From Micromonospora costi (GTDB lineage Bacteria; Actinomycetota; Actinomycetes; Mycobacteriales; Micromonosporaceae), in assembly GCF_003626655.1 (NCBI RefSeq), contig NZ_RBAN01000001.1, forward strand, positions 496,001-560,000: a stretch of 64,000 bases of DNA, in the 5' to 3' direction. Both the position numbers and the translations under genes were made by a program. The notes beneath the pieces were generated by a model. It was not told the origin of the DNA and did no database searches. It was given only the letters and a program-made list of their open reading frames with translations. Below, piece after piece: positions 8,340 to 18,015 of the stretch. Numbering within the stretch: position 1 is the first letter of the stretch; the number at the start of each line of letters is the position of its first letter.

Positions 8340-9491
8340 CTACGCCCCGGGACGGCGGGACCGCGTACGCCTCGTCGCCACCAGACCGCCGGCCAAAAGC
8401 AGCACGCCCAGCACGCCGGCCGCCGCCACGGCGGCGAGGACGCCGCGGGACCGGCCACCCGACGTGTTGACCGCGGGCGCCGCGGTGACACCGGGCGGAG
8501 CGGACGCGTCCGGCGCCGCGGACCGGTCCGGCGGGGACGGCGCGTCCGCCGCCGGCAGCGGATAGCGCAGGACGGTGGGCCTCGTTCCGGCCGGGCTGCC
8601 GGCGGTCTCCGACACGGTCAGCAGGGAACGCCCGTCGCGGCTGTAGGTGATCGACTCGCCCTGCGGCTCGTCGGGCAGCGGCACCACCCGCGGGGTCCCG
8701 CCGGTCAGCGCGGCCACCACATCGCCACCGGTCACATCGAACTCGAACGCGTCGGCGTACGTGCGCAGCACCACCCTGCCCCCGCCGGGGGCGGTGGCCG
8801 CGCCGGTGACCACCGCGCGGCCGATCAGGCCGTACGGGTTGCTGGTCGTGGACGAGGGCAGCCGCACCTGCCCCACCTTGACCAGCGGGACGGTGCCGCC
8901 GGCCCGGAGTGCGGAGGCCGGGGCGTACAGGTTGGTCGAACTCTTCGTGACGATGAGCGGCCGGCCGTCGCCGGTCACGAGCATCGCCTCGGCGTCGTGC
9001 GCGCCGTCGGGGTACGCGAGGCGGTACAGCACGGGCCGGTCGGCGCCGGGCGGTAGCCGCCACACGGCGACCGTCTCCCGGGTCCGGTCGTTGTCGCCGG
9101 TGTCCGCCACCCAGAGCGTCCCGTCGGGCCCGAGCGCCAGGTCCTCGGTGTCCCGAGGCCGGGAGGGATAGGCCACCGCGCGCACGACCGCGCAGGCCCG
9201 GTCGAGGAAGAAGATCCGCCGGCGCGCCTCCTCGTCGGCGCCGTCGTTGACCACGACGAAGCCATCGTCCGTCGCCACCATGCCGGAGATCTCGGTCAGC
9301 CGGGCGTCCCGGATCTCGCACGCCGGCTCCCCGGAAGCCGGGGCGGCGGGTTGTGCCGCGGCCGAACGCGACATCACCGCCGCGGCCGGGGCGGCAGTCT
9401 GCGCCGCGGCCGGGCCCGGCACCAGCGCCGTGGCGAGGGCGGCCACGGCGCCCATCGCCGCCCGTCGTCTCCCGACCCGCTGACCTCGCAT
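8340..9491 (-). CDS. Secreted, membrane-anchored beta-propeller protein
   Basis: About 383 residues with a signal peptide (AAMGAVAALATALVPGPAAAQ, cleavage near residue 35). An Ala/Pro-rich stretch precedes a six- or seven-bladed propeller-like domain (ISGMVATDDGFVVVNDGADE, DTEDLALGPDGTLWVADTGDN, DAEAMLVTGDGRPLIVTKSS). The C-terminus ends with a membrane helix (GVLAAVAAAGVLGVLLLAGG) and a basic tail, so the domain is held outside the membrane. The repeat style resembles esterase-like/NHL propellers of unknown ligand. I prefer the ATG at 9491, since GGAAGG sits 9 nt upstream of it but directly abuts the upstream ATG at 9500. It stands alone between unrelated genes. Confidence 0.75.
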   Translation of the reverse strand: MRGQRVGRRRAAMGAVAALATALVPGPAAAQTAAPAAAVMSRSAAAQPAAPASGEPACEIRDARLTEISGMVATDDGFVVVNDGADEEARRRIFFLDRACAVVRAVAYPSRPRDTEDLALGPDGTLWVADTGDNDRTRETVAVWRLPPGADRPVLYRLAYPDGAHDAEAMLVTGDGRPLIVTKSSTNLYAPASALRAGGTVPLVKVGQVRLPSSTTSNPYGLIGRAVVTGAATAPGGGRVVLRTYADAFEFDVTGGDVVAALTGGTPRVVPLPDEPQGESITYSRDGRSLLTVSETAGSPAGTRPTVLRYPLPAADAPSPPDRSAAPDASAPPGVTAAPAVNTSGGRSRGVLAAVAAAGVLGVLLLAGGLVATRRTRSRRPGA

Positions 9492-9638
9492 CACCGTCAT
9501 CCTTCCATCGCCGCCCGGCGTACGGAGGAGGGACCGGGTGGTGCGCCGTCGTCGGCTCGGCGGCGGGCACCGTCACCCCGCCGTGTTAGGAAGGACACCG
9601 GCGCGGCACGCGCCCACGCGACGGCGAGGGAGGATTCG

Positions 9639-10244
9639 ATGGCCGGTGAGCTGCCGGAACTGCTGGTTCCCGACGCGCGGGCCTGGCGGGACTGGCTGGC
9701 CGAGCACCACGGCGACCCGCAGGGCGTCTGGTTGGTCCTCGCGAAGCGGGGCGCCGACGCCCCCACCACGCTCACCTACGACGAGGCTCTTGACGAGGCG
9801 CTGTGCCACGGGTGGATCGACGGCCAGGTGCGCGGCGGCGACGCCGGGACGTACCGCCAGCGCTTCACGCCCCGCCGGCCCCGCAGCCCGTGGTCGGCCC
9901 GCAACGTCGGCATCGTGAGCCGGCTCCTCGAGGAGGGCCGCATGCATCCCGCAGGCGTCGCGGAGGTGGAACGCGCGAGGGCCGACGGCCGGTGGGACGC
10001 CGCGTACGCCGGTCAGGCCGCGGCGACCGTGCCCGACGACCTCGCCGACGCGCTGGCCGCCTCGCCCCGGGCCCAGCGGATGTTCGCCATCCTCACCGCC
10101 CAGAACCGCTACGCGGTCGTGTACCGGGTCACGAGCGCCAAGCGCGCCGAGACGCGGCAGCGCAGGATCGCCCAGTTCGTCGACATGCTCGCCCGTGGCG
10201 AGACCATCTACCCGCAGCGACGGCGGCTCGACGACACCGACTGA
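9639..10244 (+). CDS. YdeI/OmpD-associated family protein
   Basis: A 201-residue soluble protein. It contains DARAWRDWLAEHHGDPQGVW near the N-terminus, then YDEALDEALCHGWIDGQVRG and FTPRRPRSPWSARN, the signature of the YdeI/OmpD-associated family (linked to polymyxin or bacteriocin tolerance in some bacteria; biochemical role unknown). The ATG is preceded by GAGGGAGGA at 5-6 nt. It is transcribed alone. No signal peptide or membrane helix is visible. Confidence 0.85.
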   Translation: MAGELPELLVPDARAWRDWLAEHHGDPQGVWLVLAKRGADAPTTLTYDEALDEALCHGWIDGQVRGGDAGTYRQRFTPRRPRSPWSARNVGIVSRLLEEGRMHPAGVAEVERARADGRWDAAYAGQAAATVPDDLADALAASPRAQRMFAILTAQNRYAVVYRVTSAKRAETRQRRIAQFVDMLARGETIYPQRRRLDDTD

Positions 10245-10461
10245 CGGCGGCCCCGACGGGCGGAGGCCGGCGCGGAGCGGCGGTGGCGACCCGGAAAACC
10301 CGCGTCCTGGCTGGACGAATTGGTCGAACCAGCGGGGCTGGTAACCCCCCGCAGTCGTTCGCCAGGATGCAGGCGCTCTGGCAGGTCCAGCCCTACCCGT
10401 GACGAGGGGTAAGCATCCGGACGCGGTTCGCCGCGTACGAAAGGGACGGTTCCGCCTGCTC

Positions 10462-10490
10462 TTGACAGTCCACACCGCCGGGAGGAGCAT
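10462..10490 (+). promoter_or_regulatory. Probable promoter of the GH92 gene
   Basis: A TTGACA -35 box (10462-10467) is followed after 17 bp by GAGCAT, a weak -10 candidate. It lies in the 370-bp gene-free stretch 10245-10613, which otherwise holds no recognisable gene. The predicted start point is a few bases before the LacI-type palindrome at 10506. Confidence 0.5.
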
Positions 10491-10505
10491 CCTCCGACGT
10501 CCCCA

Positions 10506-10519
10506 TGACAACGTTGTCA
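10506..10519 (+). promoter_or_regulatory. LacI-type operator upstream of the GH92 gene
   Basis: A perfect 14-bp palindrome TGACAACGTTGTCA with a central CG, the classic shape of LacI/GalR-family operators. It is just downstream of the predicted promoter, where a repressor would block transcription. Its sequence differs from the GAAATCGWT operators at 22.9, 23.1 and 32.5 kb, so a different LacI-family protein, not encoded in this window, probably binds it. Confidence 0.7.
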
Positions 10520-10613
10520 GGACGACGCGAGCCCCCGTCCCGACCGGACAGCCCGGGTCTCTCCCGTCGTGCCCACAGCGTTCACGTAACCGTCCAACGT
10601 GAAGGGCAAGTGT

Positions 10614-13600
10614 GTGTCGGACCATCTGACGCGCCCGGAGCGCGCCTCAAGACGCCGGACGTTCGCCGGCATCGCGGCAGCGACCGCAGCCGTTCTGGCG
10701 GCGGCCGCCACGGGCACCCCCGCCTCGGCCGCGCCCAGGGCCCAGGAAGTCAACGATCCCGTCCCCTACGTCAACCCGCTGATCGGCTCCGCCAACCTCG
10801 GTAACACCTACCCGGGAGCGGTGCGGCCGTTCGGCATGCTGGCCTGGAGCCCGCAGAACTCCCGGGGCCAGCAGACCTCGACGCCTGCGCCCGGCGGCTA
10901 CGAGTACGGCGCCACGAAGATCCGGGGCTTCAGCCTCACCCACCTCAACGGCGTCGGCTGCAACGGAGCCAACGGCGACATCCCGATCATGCCGTACGCG
11001 GGCGCTGTCGACTCCTCGCCGACGGCCGACGTCTCCGACGCCCGCTACGCGAGCACCTTCTCCCACGACAACGAGACCGCGCGCGCCGGGTACTACCAGG
11101 TGACTCTGGACAGCGGCGCCTCAGCGGAACTGACCACCACCCCCCGTACCGGCTCCGGCCGGTTCGGATTCCCGGCCGACAAGCCCGCCAGCATGCTGTT
11201 CCGCACCTCGAACTCGGAGACCGGCAGCACCGCCGCCACCGTGCGGGTGGACCAGAGGACGAGGACCGTCACCGGCTCGGTCAGCGCGGGCAACTTCTGC
11301 GGGCCGCAGAGCGCCAACAACCGTCACGACCTCTACACCCTGTACTTCACGGCGCACTTCGACCAGCCGTTCGCCGAGATCGGCACCTGGCAGGACGGCA
11401 CCCTGAACCGGGGCGCCTCCTCGGCCTCCGGCGGCACCGGCATCGACGGCCGGGGCTTCCCGAACGCGGGTAGGGGCTCCGGCGCCTACGTCACCTTCCC
11501 GCAGGGCACGACGCGGGTCGGGGTCAAGGTGGCCATCTCCTACGTGAGCCCGGAGAACGCCGAGGCCAACCTGCGCGCGGAGAACCCGCCGACGAAGACC
11601 TTCGACGACGTCCGGACCGAGGCCGCGGCCGCGTGGCGGCGCGAGCTCAGCAAGATCAAGATCGGCGGTGGTACGAGCGATCAGCGCACCACCTTCTACA
11701 CCGCGCTGTACCACTCGATGCTCGAGCCCACGCTGGCCAGCGACGTGGACGGCCGGTACCTCGGCGGAGACCGCGAGACGCACCGGATCGGCAAGGGGCA
11801 GGAGGCGCAGTACGGCACCTTCTCCGGCTGGGACCAGTACCGGGCGCAGGTCCAACTCGTCACGCTGCTGAACCCGAAGGTCGGCAGCGACTATGCGCAG
11901 TCGCTCTACAACTACGCCAGCCAGCGCGACGGTGAATGGGACCGCTGGCTGCTCGTCAACGGCAAGACGAGCGTTATGTCCGGAGACCCGTCGGCCCCGG
12001 CGGTCGCCGGGATCTACGCCTTCGGCGGCCGTGACTTCGACGTCCGGGGCGCGCTGCGCTCCCTCGTCACGGCGGCGACCGTGCCCACCGCCAACGACTC
12101 CGACAGCGCGGGCTGCAATGTGGAGTGCGTGGGTCAGCGTCCCGCTCTCGACAAGTACCTGAAGCTGGGCTACGTCCCGGCCGACGGCTGCCACTGCTGG
12201 GGTGGGGCGGCCGAGACGCTCGAGGACGCGGCCGCCGACTTCGCGCTGGCCGAATTGGCCGGGCAGGTCGGTGACCACGCGAACGAGGCGACGTTCCGCG
12301 CCCGTGCCGGCAACTGGAGCAACGTCTTCGACCTGACCGCCACCCCGCAGGGTGGCTACATGCGCGACCGCCGGTCCGACGGCACGTGGGCGGATCGGTC
12401 GTTCAGCCCGGCCACCGGAAGCGGTTTCGTCGAGGGCAGCAGCGCCCGCTACACCTGGATGGTGTACTCGGACGTGGCGGGCCTGGCCCGAGCGATGGGC
12501 GGCAACAAGGCGGCGGAGCAGCGCCTCGACGCCTTCTTCCGCACCCCGGACGGCACATTCGACTTCTCCGCCCGGGACGACACGCGGTACGACCCCACCA
12601 ACGAGCCCGACATCAACGCGCCCTACCTCTACGACTACCTCGGCGTCCCGTACAAGACGCAGGAGACCGTCCGCGCGGAGATGGACCAGCTCTGGACGAA
12701 CACCCCAGGTGGCATCCCGGGCAACGACGACGCCGGGACCATGTCGTCGTGGTACGTCTTCTCGGCGCTCGGCATGTACCCGCAGGTCCCCAGCCGCGCC
12801 GACCTTGTGCTGTCCGCGCCGCTGTTCCCGCACGCGGTGATCCAGGCCGGCAAGGGCCGGGCCATCACGGTCAACGCCCCGGCCGCCTCGACCAGCAACA
12901 CGTACATCCGGTCGCTCAAGGTCAACGGCAGGAGTTCCACCAAGCCGTGGGTCCCCGCCTCGTTCGTCAGCACGGGCGGGACGCTGGACTTCGTGCTCGG
13001 CAGCAGCCCGAACAAGGCGTGGGGCAGCTCGCCGGCCGACGCCCCGCCGTCGTTCCGCCAGGGAGAGCAGCCGTTCCTGACCGGCGCGACCCCGCAGTCG
13101 GTGAAGGTCGAGCCGGGCAGCGGCGCGAGCACGACCTTCAAGGTGCAGGGGCTGGCCCGCACCTCCGGTGAAATCCACTGGAAGGCCGACGCGCCCGCCG
13201 GTGTGACGGTGTCCCCGGCGGAGGGAACGCTGAGGCTGCCGGACGGCGGCGAGGGCAGCGTGGCACTGACCGTCTCGGCCGCCGGTGACACCACGCCGGG
13301 CCCCTACACGGTGTCGCTCACCGCGACCACGTCGTCGGGCTCGGCGCTGCCCCGCGTGACGCTCCCGGTGACCGTCGCGATCCGGGACAGCGTGCTGTGG
13401 AACCTGAACAACAACGGGATCTCGGCCGACGACACCAACCCGCAGGCCAACTTCGACGGCGGTGGCTGGAGCTACTCGGCGAAGGCGCTCGCGGCGGTCG
13501 GTGTCACGCCCGGCTCCACGGTGTCGGCCAACGGGTTCGACTTCACCTGGCCGAACGTGAAGCCCGGCGACCCGGACAACATCGTCGTCGAGGGTGGCGG

Positions 13601-13964
13601 CCAGGTCCTCAGCGTCCAGGCCGCCGAGGGCGCCACCAAGCTGAGCGTGCTCGGCAGCGCCGCGTTCGGCGACGCCAGCGGGACGGTCACCCTCACCTAC
13701 AGCGACGGAACCACCCAGCAGGCGGAGATCGGCTTCAGCGACTGGACGCTGGGCGGCGGTGGACAGCAGCCGTCGTTCGGCAACATCACGGCCATCCACA
13801 CCGCGTACCGCGATGTGCTGGGGGGCGGTGTCGACCCGGTGGGCACGGACGTGTTCGCGACCGTGCCCATCGCCCTGCAGCCCGGCAAGCGGATCACCAG
13901 TCTGACGTTGCCGAGCACCACCAACGGCGGAGTCATCCACGTCTTCGCCGTGGCCACGGCCTGA
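10614..13964 (+). CDS. Secreted GH92 alpha-mannosidase with C-terminal accessory domains
   Basis: About 1116 residues. A signal peptide (residues ~15-45, ending ASAAPRAQ) precedes the GH92 catalytic unit, with VPYVNPLIGSANLGNTYPGA and RGFSLTHLNGVGCNGANGD near the N-terminus and PGNDDAGTMSSWYVFSALGM (the conserved catalytic region) at about residue 700. GH92 enzymes are calcium-dependent exo-alpha-mannosidases, mostly alpha-1,2. After residue ~810 come an Ig-like NEW3-type domain and a beta-rich terminal domain. The start is uncertain: GTG at 10614 has AAGGG 8 nt upstream; GTG at 10599 is also open. It is controlled by its own promoter and LacI-type site and ends at a strong terminator. Confidence 0.92.
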   Translation: MSDHLTRPERASRRRTFAGIAAATAAVLAAAATGTPASAAPRAQEVNDPVPYVNPLIGSANLGNTYPGAVRPFGMLAWSPQNSRGQQTSTPAPGGYEYGATKIRGFSLTHLNGVGCNGANGDIPIMPYAGAVDSSPTADVSDARYASTFSHDNETARAGYYQVTLDSGASAELTTTPRTGSGRFGFPADKPASMLFRTSNSETGSTAATVRVDQRTRTVTGSVSAGNFCGPQSANNRHDLYTLYFTAHFDQPFAEIGTWQDGTLNRGASSASGGTGIDGRGFPNAGRGSGAYVTFPQGTTRVGVKVAISYVSPENAEANLRAENPPTKTFDDVRTEAAAAWRRELSKIKIGGGTSDQRTTFYTALYHSMLEPTLASDVDGRYLGGDRETHRIGKGQEAQYGTFSGWDQYRAQVQLVTLLNPKVGSDYAQSLYNYASQRDGEWDRWLLVNGKTSVMSGDPSAPAVAGIYAFGGRDFDVRGALRSLVTAATVPTANDSDSAGCNVECVGQRPALDKYLKLGYVPADGCHCWGGAAETLEDAAADFALAELAGQVGDHANEATFRARAGNWSNVFDLTATPQGGYMRDRRSDGTWADRSFSPATGSGFVEGSSARYTWMVYSDVAGLARAMGGNKAAEQRLDAFFRTPDGTFDFSARDDTRYDPTNEPDINAPYLYDYLGVPYKTQETVRAEMDQLWTNTPGGIPGNDDAGTMSSWYVFSALGMYPQVPSRADLVLSAPLFPHAVIQAGKGRAITVNAPAASTSNTYIRSLKVNGRSSTKPWVPASFVSTGGTLDFVLGSSPNKAWGSSPADAPPSFRQGEQPFLTGATPQSVKVEPGSGASTTFKVQGLARTSGEIHWKADAPAGVTVSPAEGTLRLPDGGEGSVALTVSAAGDTTPGPYTVSLTATTSSGSALPRVTLPVTVAIRDSVLWNLNNNGISADDTNPQANFDGGGWSYSAKALAAVGVTPGSTVSANGFDFTWPNVKPGDPDNIVVEGGGQVLSVQAAEGATKLSVLGSAAFGDASGTVTLTYSDGTTQQAEIGFSDWTLGGGGQQPSFGNITAIHTAYRDVLGGGVDPVGTDVFATVPIALQPGKRITSLTLPSTTNGGVIHVFAVATA

Positions 13965-14018
13965 CGACGCGCGACACGGACTCCGCCACACGCGGCGGCT
14001 GACCGCCGCCGTAGTGAA

Positions 14019-14058
14019 CGAGGGCCCGTTCCGTCCCACCGGACGGAGCGGGCCCTCG
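14019..14058. terminator. Bidirectional terminator between GH92 and GH43-like genes
   Basis: An 18-bp stem with one G-T wobble (arms 14019-14036 and 14041-14058) has a CACC tetraloop. It separates two converging genes and follows the GH92 stop by 55 nt. Confidence 0.85.
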
Positions 14059-14112
14059 CGGCCTCTCCAGGGCGGCACCCGGTTCCCGGGCCGCCTCGGC
14101 CTCGTCGTGGTG

Positions 14113-15822
14113 CTACTGCACGGCTTCCCCGGAGGCCGCGTCGTTCAGCGAGGCGGCCAGCGCCGCGGCGAACGCCGTGTCGGCCGGCGCGCCGCTGACA
14201 CCGATGCGCCAGGTGCCGCCCGCGAGGTCGCCCACCGGCAGCGCCCGCCCGCCGGGCTGCCACAGCGGCTGCCAGGCGATCGAGCCGCTCGGCCGGTTGA
14301 ACCACCGGTTGTCCGCGCTCCACGCCGACCCGGCCCGGTACGCGACGGCCAGCGTGGTGGTGTCGTCCGTGGCGAGCGCCCACGGGCTGAAGCCCGCCGC
14401 GTCACCGTCGCGGTCCGCGCCCGCCGGGTCCGCGAGCCGGGGCAGGGTCGAGTCGACGTTCCAGGCGGCCTCCCAGACCGGCGCGCTGGTCGGGCCGGTC
14501 ACGTGCCAGACGAAGTCGACGTCCACCGTGGTCGGTGCGAATCGGAAGCGCCAGTCGACGGTCACCGGCTCGTCGCCGAGCGGGATGCCGGCCAGCGTCA
14601 CGTCCGTGCCGTCGGCCGACACGGTCACCGTCCGTGCGGCGCCCGCCGTGTCGGTGGGTCCGAAGGTCCCGACCGCGAGGTAGGGCGCCGTGGACCGGAA
14701 CGACGAGTCCGTCACCAGCCGGTACGCGCCCCGACCGGCGGGGTCGGCCTCGTAGGAGACCAGCCGCGACTCGGGCGCGGTCTGCACGACGGCCCGGTAG
14801 TAGGGCGTGGTCACGATCCGCCCCTTCGTGACCACCGGGGTACGCCAGTCCAGCGGCGCCAGCCAGAGCCCGCCCTGGCCCCAGCCGGCGCCCGTGACGT
14901 ACCACTGGCCGCCGTCCGAGTCGTCGTTGACCACCTCGGCCGCGTGCGCCTCGATCCGGCCGGCGAGCTGGTCGACGGTGAAGTGGAACGGGTTGTCGCT
15001 GCGGTACACGCGGGTGTCCTGGTAGCCGCTCTCGCAGCAGACGAAGAGGTACCACGAGGTGCCGCGCTGCACCACGAACGGCGACTCGGTCGGCCCGCCG
15101 AAGGTGCCGGTGGCCGGGTGTTCGAAGGCCGTCCGCCGGTCGCTCCAGTGCACGAGGTCGCGGCTCGTGCGGTAGGCGACGATGTGGTGGCCGCCGGCCG
15201 GCGTGCTGTTGGCGGTGTAGTACATGACCCACTGGTTCCCGACCCGGGTCACCATCGGGTCCCGGCCGTCGAAGCCGTCGGTGAACAGCGGGTTGCCCGG
15301 GTGCCGCGTCCAGGTCGTCAGGTCCTTGGAGGTGGCGAGGTGCATCCGGTACGCCTCGTGGTCGGCGGTGCCGCCCGCGTAGAACATGTAGTAGGTGCCG
15401 CCGTGGAACAGCACGTACGGCGCCCAGATGTGCGTCTCCCCCGCGCTCGGGTCGGCCTCCAGGGCGAACGGCTGCTTCGTCCAGGGGCCGCGGGGCGACG
15501 GAGCCGTGGCGTGGCCGAACACCTTCTCGTCCAGCGGGTTGGCCGGCTCGGCGTGGGTGATCGCGAAGACGTGCCACAGACCCGTGGCCCGGTCGCGCAC
15601 GATCGTGTGGTCGTTGTAGTACCAGCGCTCGTTCTCGCCGACGCTGGGGTCGTACACGTTCACGAACTCACCGGCGGTGACCTGTGTGGACCGGTTCTCG
15701 TACGGCTCGTTGCCCGGTGCGGCGGTGTCGGCGGCGCGGGCCGGCGCCGGGGCCACGATCAGTCCCAGGGCGAGGGCGAGCAGCGCGGAGAGACGACCGA
15801 CGCGGGACGGTGGGCGGGGCAT
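14113..15822 (-). CDS. Secreted five-bladed beta-propeller glycosidase, GH43/GH32-like
   Basis: A 569-residue exported protein with a signal peptide ending APAPARAAD. Residues ~45-330 are a propeller with [20 protein letters not shown] (likely catalytic base Asp), [20 protein letters not shown] (pKa-modulating Asp) and [20 protein letters not shown] (likely acid Glu), the three acidic positions expected of GH43/GH32-type enzymes. The C-terminal ~200 residues look like a beta-sandwich. The ATG at 15822 has GGAGGA 5 nt upstream. It follows the sugar-binding protein gene but is separated by a perfect 19-bp hairpin, so it may be expressed at a different level. Furanosidase activity is plausible; the exact substrate is unknown. 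Confidence 0.8.
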   Translation of the reverse strand: MPRPPSRVGRLSALLALALGLIVAPAPARAADTAAPGNEPYENRSTQVTAGEFVNVYDPSVGENERWYYNDHTIVRDRATGLWHVFAITHAEPANPLDEKVFGHATAPSPRGPWTKQPFALEADPSAGETHIWAPYVLFHGGTYYMFYAGGTADHEAYRMHLATSKDLTTWTRHPGNPLFTDGFDGRDPMVTRVGNQWVMYYTANSTPAGGHHIVAYRTSRDLVHWSDRRTAFEHPATGTFGGPTESPFVVQRGTSWYLFVCCESGYQDTRVYRSDNPFHFTVDQLAGRIEAHAAEVVNDDSDGGQWYVTGAGWGQGGLWLAPLDWRTPVVTKGRIVTTPYYRAVVQTAPESRLVSYEADPAGRGAYRLVTDSSFRSTAPYLAVGTFGPTDTAGAARTVTVSADGTDVTLAGIPLGDEPVTVDWRFRFAPTTVDVDFVWHVTGPTSAPVWEAAWNVDSTLPRLADPAGADRDGDAAGFSPWALATDDTTTLAVAYRAGSAWSADNRWFNRPSGSIAWQPLWQPGGRALPVGDLAGGTWRIGVSGAPADTAFAAALAASLNDAASGEAVQ

Positions 15823-15876
15823 GGGTTCCTCCAGGGCTCTACGGGTGGCGAGGTGGTGACCCGGACGGGCACTCGG

Positions 15877-15921
15877 CCGGTGCGGGTCCGCCGCCTGCCT
15901 CCGGCGGCGGACCCGCACCGG
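15877..15921 (-). terminator. Strong hairpin between sugar-binding protein and GH43-like genes
   Basis: A perfect 19-bp stem (15877-15895 and 15903-15921) has a 7-nt loop, starting 5 nt past the binding-protein stop codon. It probably terminates the transporter transcript or protects its 3' end. Confidence 0.8.
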
Positions 15922-15925
15922 GGCC

Positions 15926-16927
15926 CTACTGCTTGCCGCCGAGCGTGGTGTACGCCTCCGCGGCGTTCTCCTTGGTGATCTGCATGGTGCCGAGCGTGGT
16001 CGTCTTCGGGACGTCCTTCGTGCAGTCGACGAGGATCTTCTTGGCCATGTCGATGGCCTCCCGGCCGCCGGTCGGGTACTGGAAGGTCGCCTGGAGGCGG
16101 CCCTGCTCGACCGCCTTGATGCCGCCGGAGGGCACCGGCAGCGCGTCGATGCCGGTGAACTTGATCGCGGTCTCCTTGCCGGCCGCCTTGGCCGCCAGGT
16201 AGGCGCCCTCGGCCATGGGGTCGTTGTGGGAGTAGACCGCGTCGATGTCCGGGTTCGCCTTGAGCATCGCGTCCATGACGCTCTGCCCCTTCTCGCGCAG
16301 CCACTCGGCGGTCTGGCTCGCCACGATCTCGATCTTCGGGTTGCTCGCGATGCCCTCCCGGAAGCCCTGGGCGCGCTCGGCCGCCGGGGTGGAGCCGGGC
16401 AGCCCGGAGATCTCCACGACCTTGCCGCCCTGCGGCAGCAGCGTCTTCGCGTAGTACTCGCCCGCCGCCCGGCCGATCGCCACGTTGTCGCCGCCGATGA
16501 ACGCCGTGTACGCGTCGCCCTCGACCTTTCGGTCCAGCACGATGACGGGGATGCCCTGGTCGTACGCCTTCTTGACCACCGCGGTCAGCGGCTTCGCCTC
16601 GTTCGGCGAGATGATCAGCAGGTTGATGCCCTGGGAGAGGAAGTTCTCCACGTCGGCGACCTGCTTGCTGTTGTCCTGGGCGGCGTCGGAGACGACGACC
16701 TTGAACCCGGGCACGGACTTCGCGGCGTTGGTCACGTCGTCGTTCATGACCTGCCGGTACGGCTCGGCGTTGTTGGCCTGCGACATGCCGATCAGGAAGT
16801 CCTTGCCGGTGCCGCACGTCGCCGACGCGTCGGAGCTGGTGCCGGGGTCGTCCTCGACGCTGCACGCCGAGGTGGCGACGAGCGCGGTCAGCGCCAGGAT
16901 CGTGGCGGCTCTTCGGGCGTAACGCAT
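15926..16927 (-). CDS. Sugar ABC transporter substrate-binding lipoprotein (ribose type)
   Basis: A 333-residue lipoprotein. The signal sequence ends in the lipobox LVATSAC (Cys22), followed by a type-1 periplasmic-binding fold of the RbsB/Peripla_BP_4 class ([70 protein letters not shown]). It should capture a monosaccharide, typically a pentose or hexose in this class, outside the membrane and deliver it to the permease encoded 23 nt upstream. The start has GGAGG at good spacing. Its place between a permease and a secreted glycosidase links it to uptake of the sugar released by the neighbouring enzymes. Confidence 0.93.
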   Translation of the reverse strand: MRYARRAATILALTALVATSACSVEDDPGTSSDASATCGTGKDFLIGMSQANNAEPYRQVMNDDVTNAAKSVPGFKVVVSDAAQDNSKQVADVENFLSQGINLLIISPNEAKPLTAVVKKAYDQGIPVIVLDRKVEGDAYTAFIGGDNVAIGRAAGEYYAKTLLPQGGKVVEISGLPGSTPAAERAQGFREGIASNPKIEIVASQTAEWLREKGQSVMDAMLKANPDIDAVYSHNDPMAEGAYLAAKAAGKETAIKFTGIDALPVPSGGIKAVEQGRLQATFQYPTGGREAIDMAKKILVDCTKDVPKTTTLGTMQITKENAAEAYTTLGGKQ

Positions 16928-16950
16928 GGTTTCCTCCGTTGGGTGGTGGG

Positions 16951-18015
16951 TCAGGCGATGCGGGGGCGGAGCTTCTGCAACGCGGCGGCAGCCACGATGA
17001 CCAGGCCCTTGACGACCAGCTGCACGTTCGCGTCGATGTTGTTGAGGGCGAGGATGTTGTTGAGGATCCCGAGCAGCAGGGCGCCGGCGATGGTGCCGCC
17101 CATGGATCCGCTGCCACCGGCGAGGCTCGTCCCGCCGATGACCACGGCCGCGATCGCGTCCAGCTCGTAGCCGGCGCCGTCGTTCGGGCTGCCCTGGTTG
17201 AGCTGCCCGGCGTGGATGATCCCGGCCAGCGCGGCGAGCAGGCCGGAGATCGCGAACACGGCGATGCGGACGCGGCGTACCGGCACGCCGGAGAGCCGGG
17301 CGGCCTTCTCGTTGCCGCCGATGGCGTACACGTGCCGGGCGAAGGCCGTGGTGCGCAGCACCAGCAGCGCGCCGACGCCGATGGCGAGGAACAGCAGCGC
17401 GGGCACCGGGAGGACCCCGTTGATCGACCCGCTCAGCATCGAGAACGCCTCCGGGGCCTCCTGCGGTCCGTCGCCGTAGGCGATGGGGATGCCCAGACCG
17501 CCGGACCACATCCGGGCGATACCGCGCGCCGCCTGTAGACCGGCGAGGGTGACGATGAACGACTGGATGCCGATCCGGGCGACGATGGCGCCCTGCGTGG
17601 CGCCGAACGCGGTGCCGATGAACAGCACGATCAGGACCGTCGGCAGGATGCCCAGGCCGCTGTCGACCATCAGGGTGGCCGACCCGACCGCGGCGAGCCC
17701 GAGCACCGCACCGACGGAGAGGTCGATGCCGCCGATCAGGATGACGAACGTCATCCCGACCGCGATGATCCCGATCTCCGACACGGCCCGGACGATGTTG
17801 GCCAGGTTCCCGGAGCTGAGGAAGACGTTCTCGCCGTTGCGGACGGGCGACACGGCGATCGCGATGACGAAGACGGCGACCAGGCCGAACAGGCTCTGGA
17901 AGCGGAAGAAGCTGTCGACGATCGCGTGCCGGTCCCGGGGCAGGCGGATCGGTCGGCGGCGCGGCGGCGTCTCCGGCGGCGCTTCGGCGACGGCGGTGGG
18001 GTTGGGCGAGTTCAT
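16951..18015 (-). CDS. Sugar ABC transporter permease (RbsC type)
   Basis: A 354-residue membrane protein with about 9-10 helices. It contains VGMTFVILIGGIDLSVGAVL and, near the C-terminus, LDAIAAVVIGGTSLAGGSGS, the conserved motifs of ribose/xylose-type BPD_transp_2 permeases. The first ~30 residues are a Pro/Arg-rich cytoplasmic extension. The start codon overlaps the ATPase stop as ATGA, so the two are translationally coupled. One permease gene with one double ATPase fits a CUT2-class importer, which takes up free monosaccharides. Confidence 0.93.
   Translation of the reverse strand: MNSPNPTAVAEAPPETPPRRRPIRLPRDRHAIVDSFFRFQSLFGLVAVFVIAIAVSPVRNGENVFLSSGNLANIVRAVSEIGIIAVGMTFVILIGGIDLSVGAVLGLAAVGSATLMVDSGLGILPTVLIVLFIGTAFGATQGAIVARIGIQSFIVTLAGLQAARGIARMWSGGLGIPIAYGDGPQEAPEAFSMLSGSINGVLPVPALLFLAIGVGALLVLRTTAFARHVYAIGGNEKAARLSGVPVRRVRIAVFAISGLLAALAGIIHAGQLNQGSPNDGAGYELDAIAAVVIGGTSLAGGSGSMGGTIAGALLLGILNNILALNNIDANVQLVVKGLVIVAAAALQKLRPRIA

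Noticed and set aside
10506..10519. The GH92 palindrome as another target of the LacI protein at 28112
   Set aside because: TGACAACGTTGTCA shares only the central CG with the CGRGAAATCGWTT sites. A different LacI-family regulator is more likely.
11121..14078. A 985-codon open frame on the minus strand opposite the GH92 gene, and similar long opposite-strand frames at 19727-23038, 4110-5894, 26190-27725 and 40234-41940
   Set aside because: Each mirrors a real gene whose protein matches a known family. Their translations are Arg/Gly/Val-rich low-complexity with no domains, as expected in DNA with extreme third-position GC.
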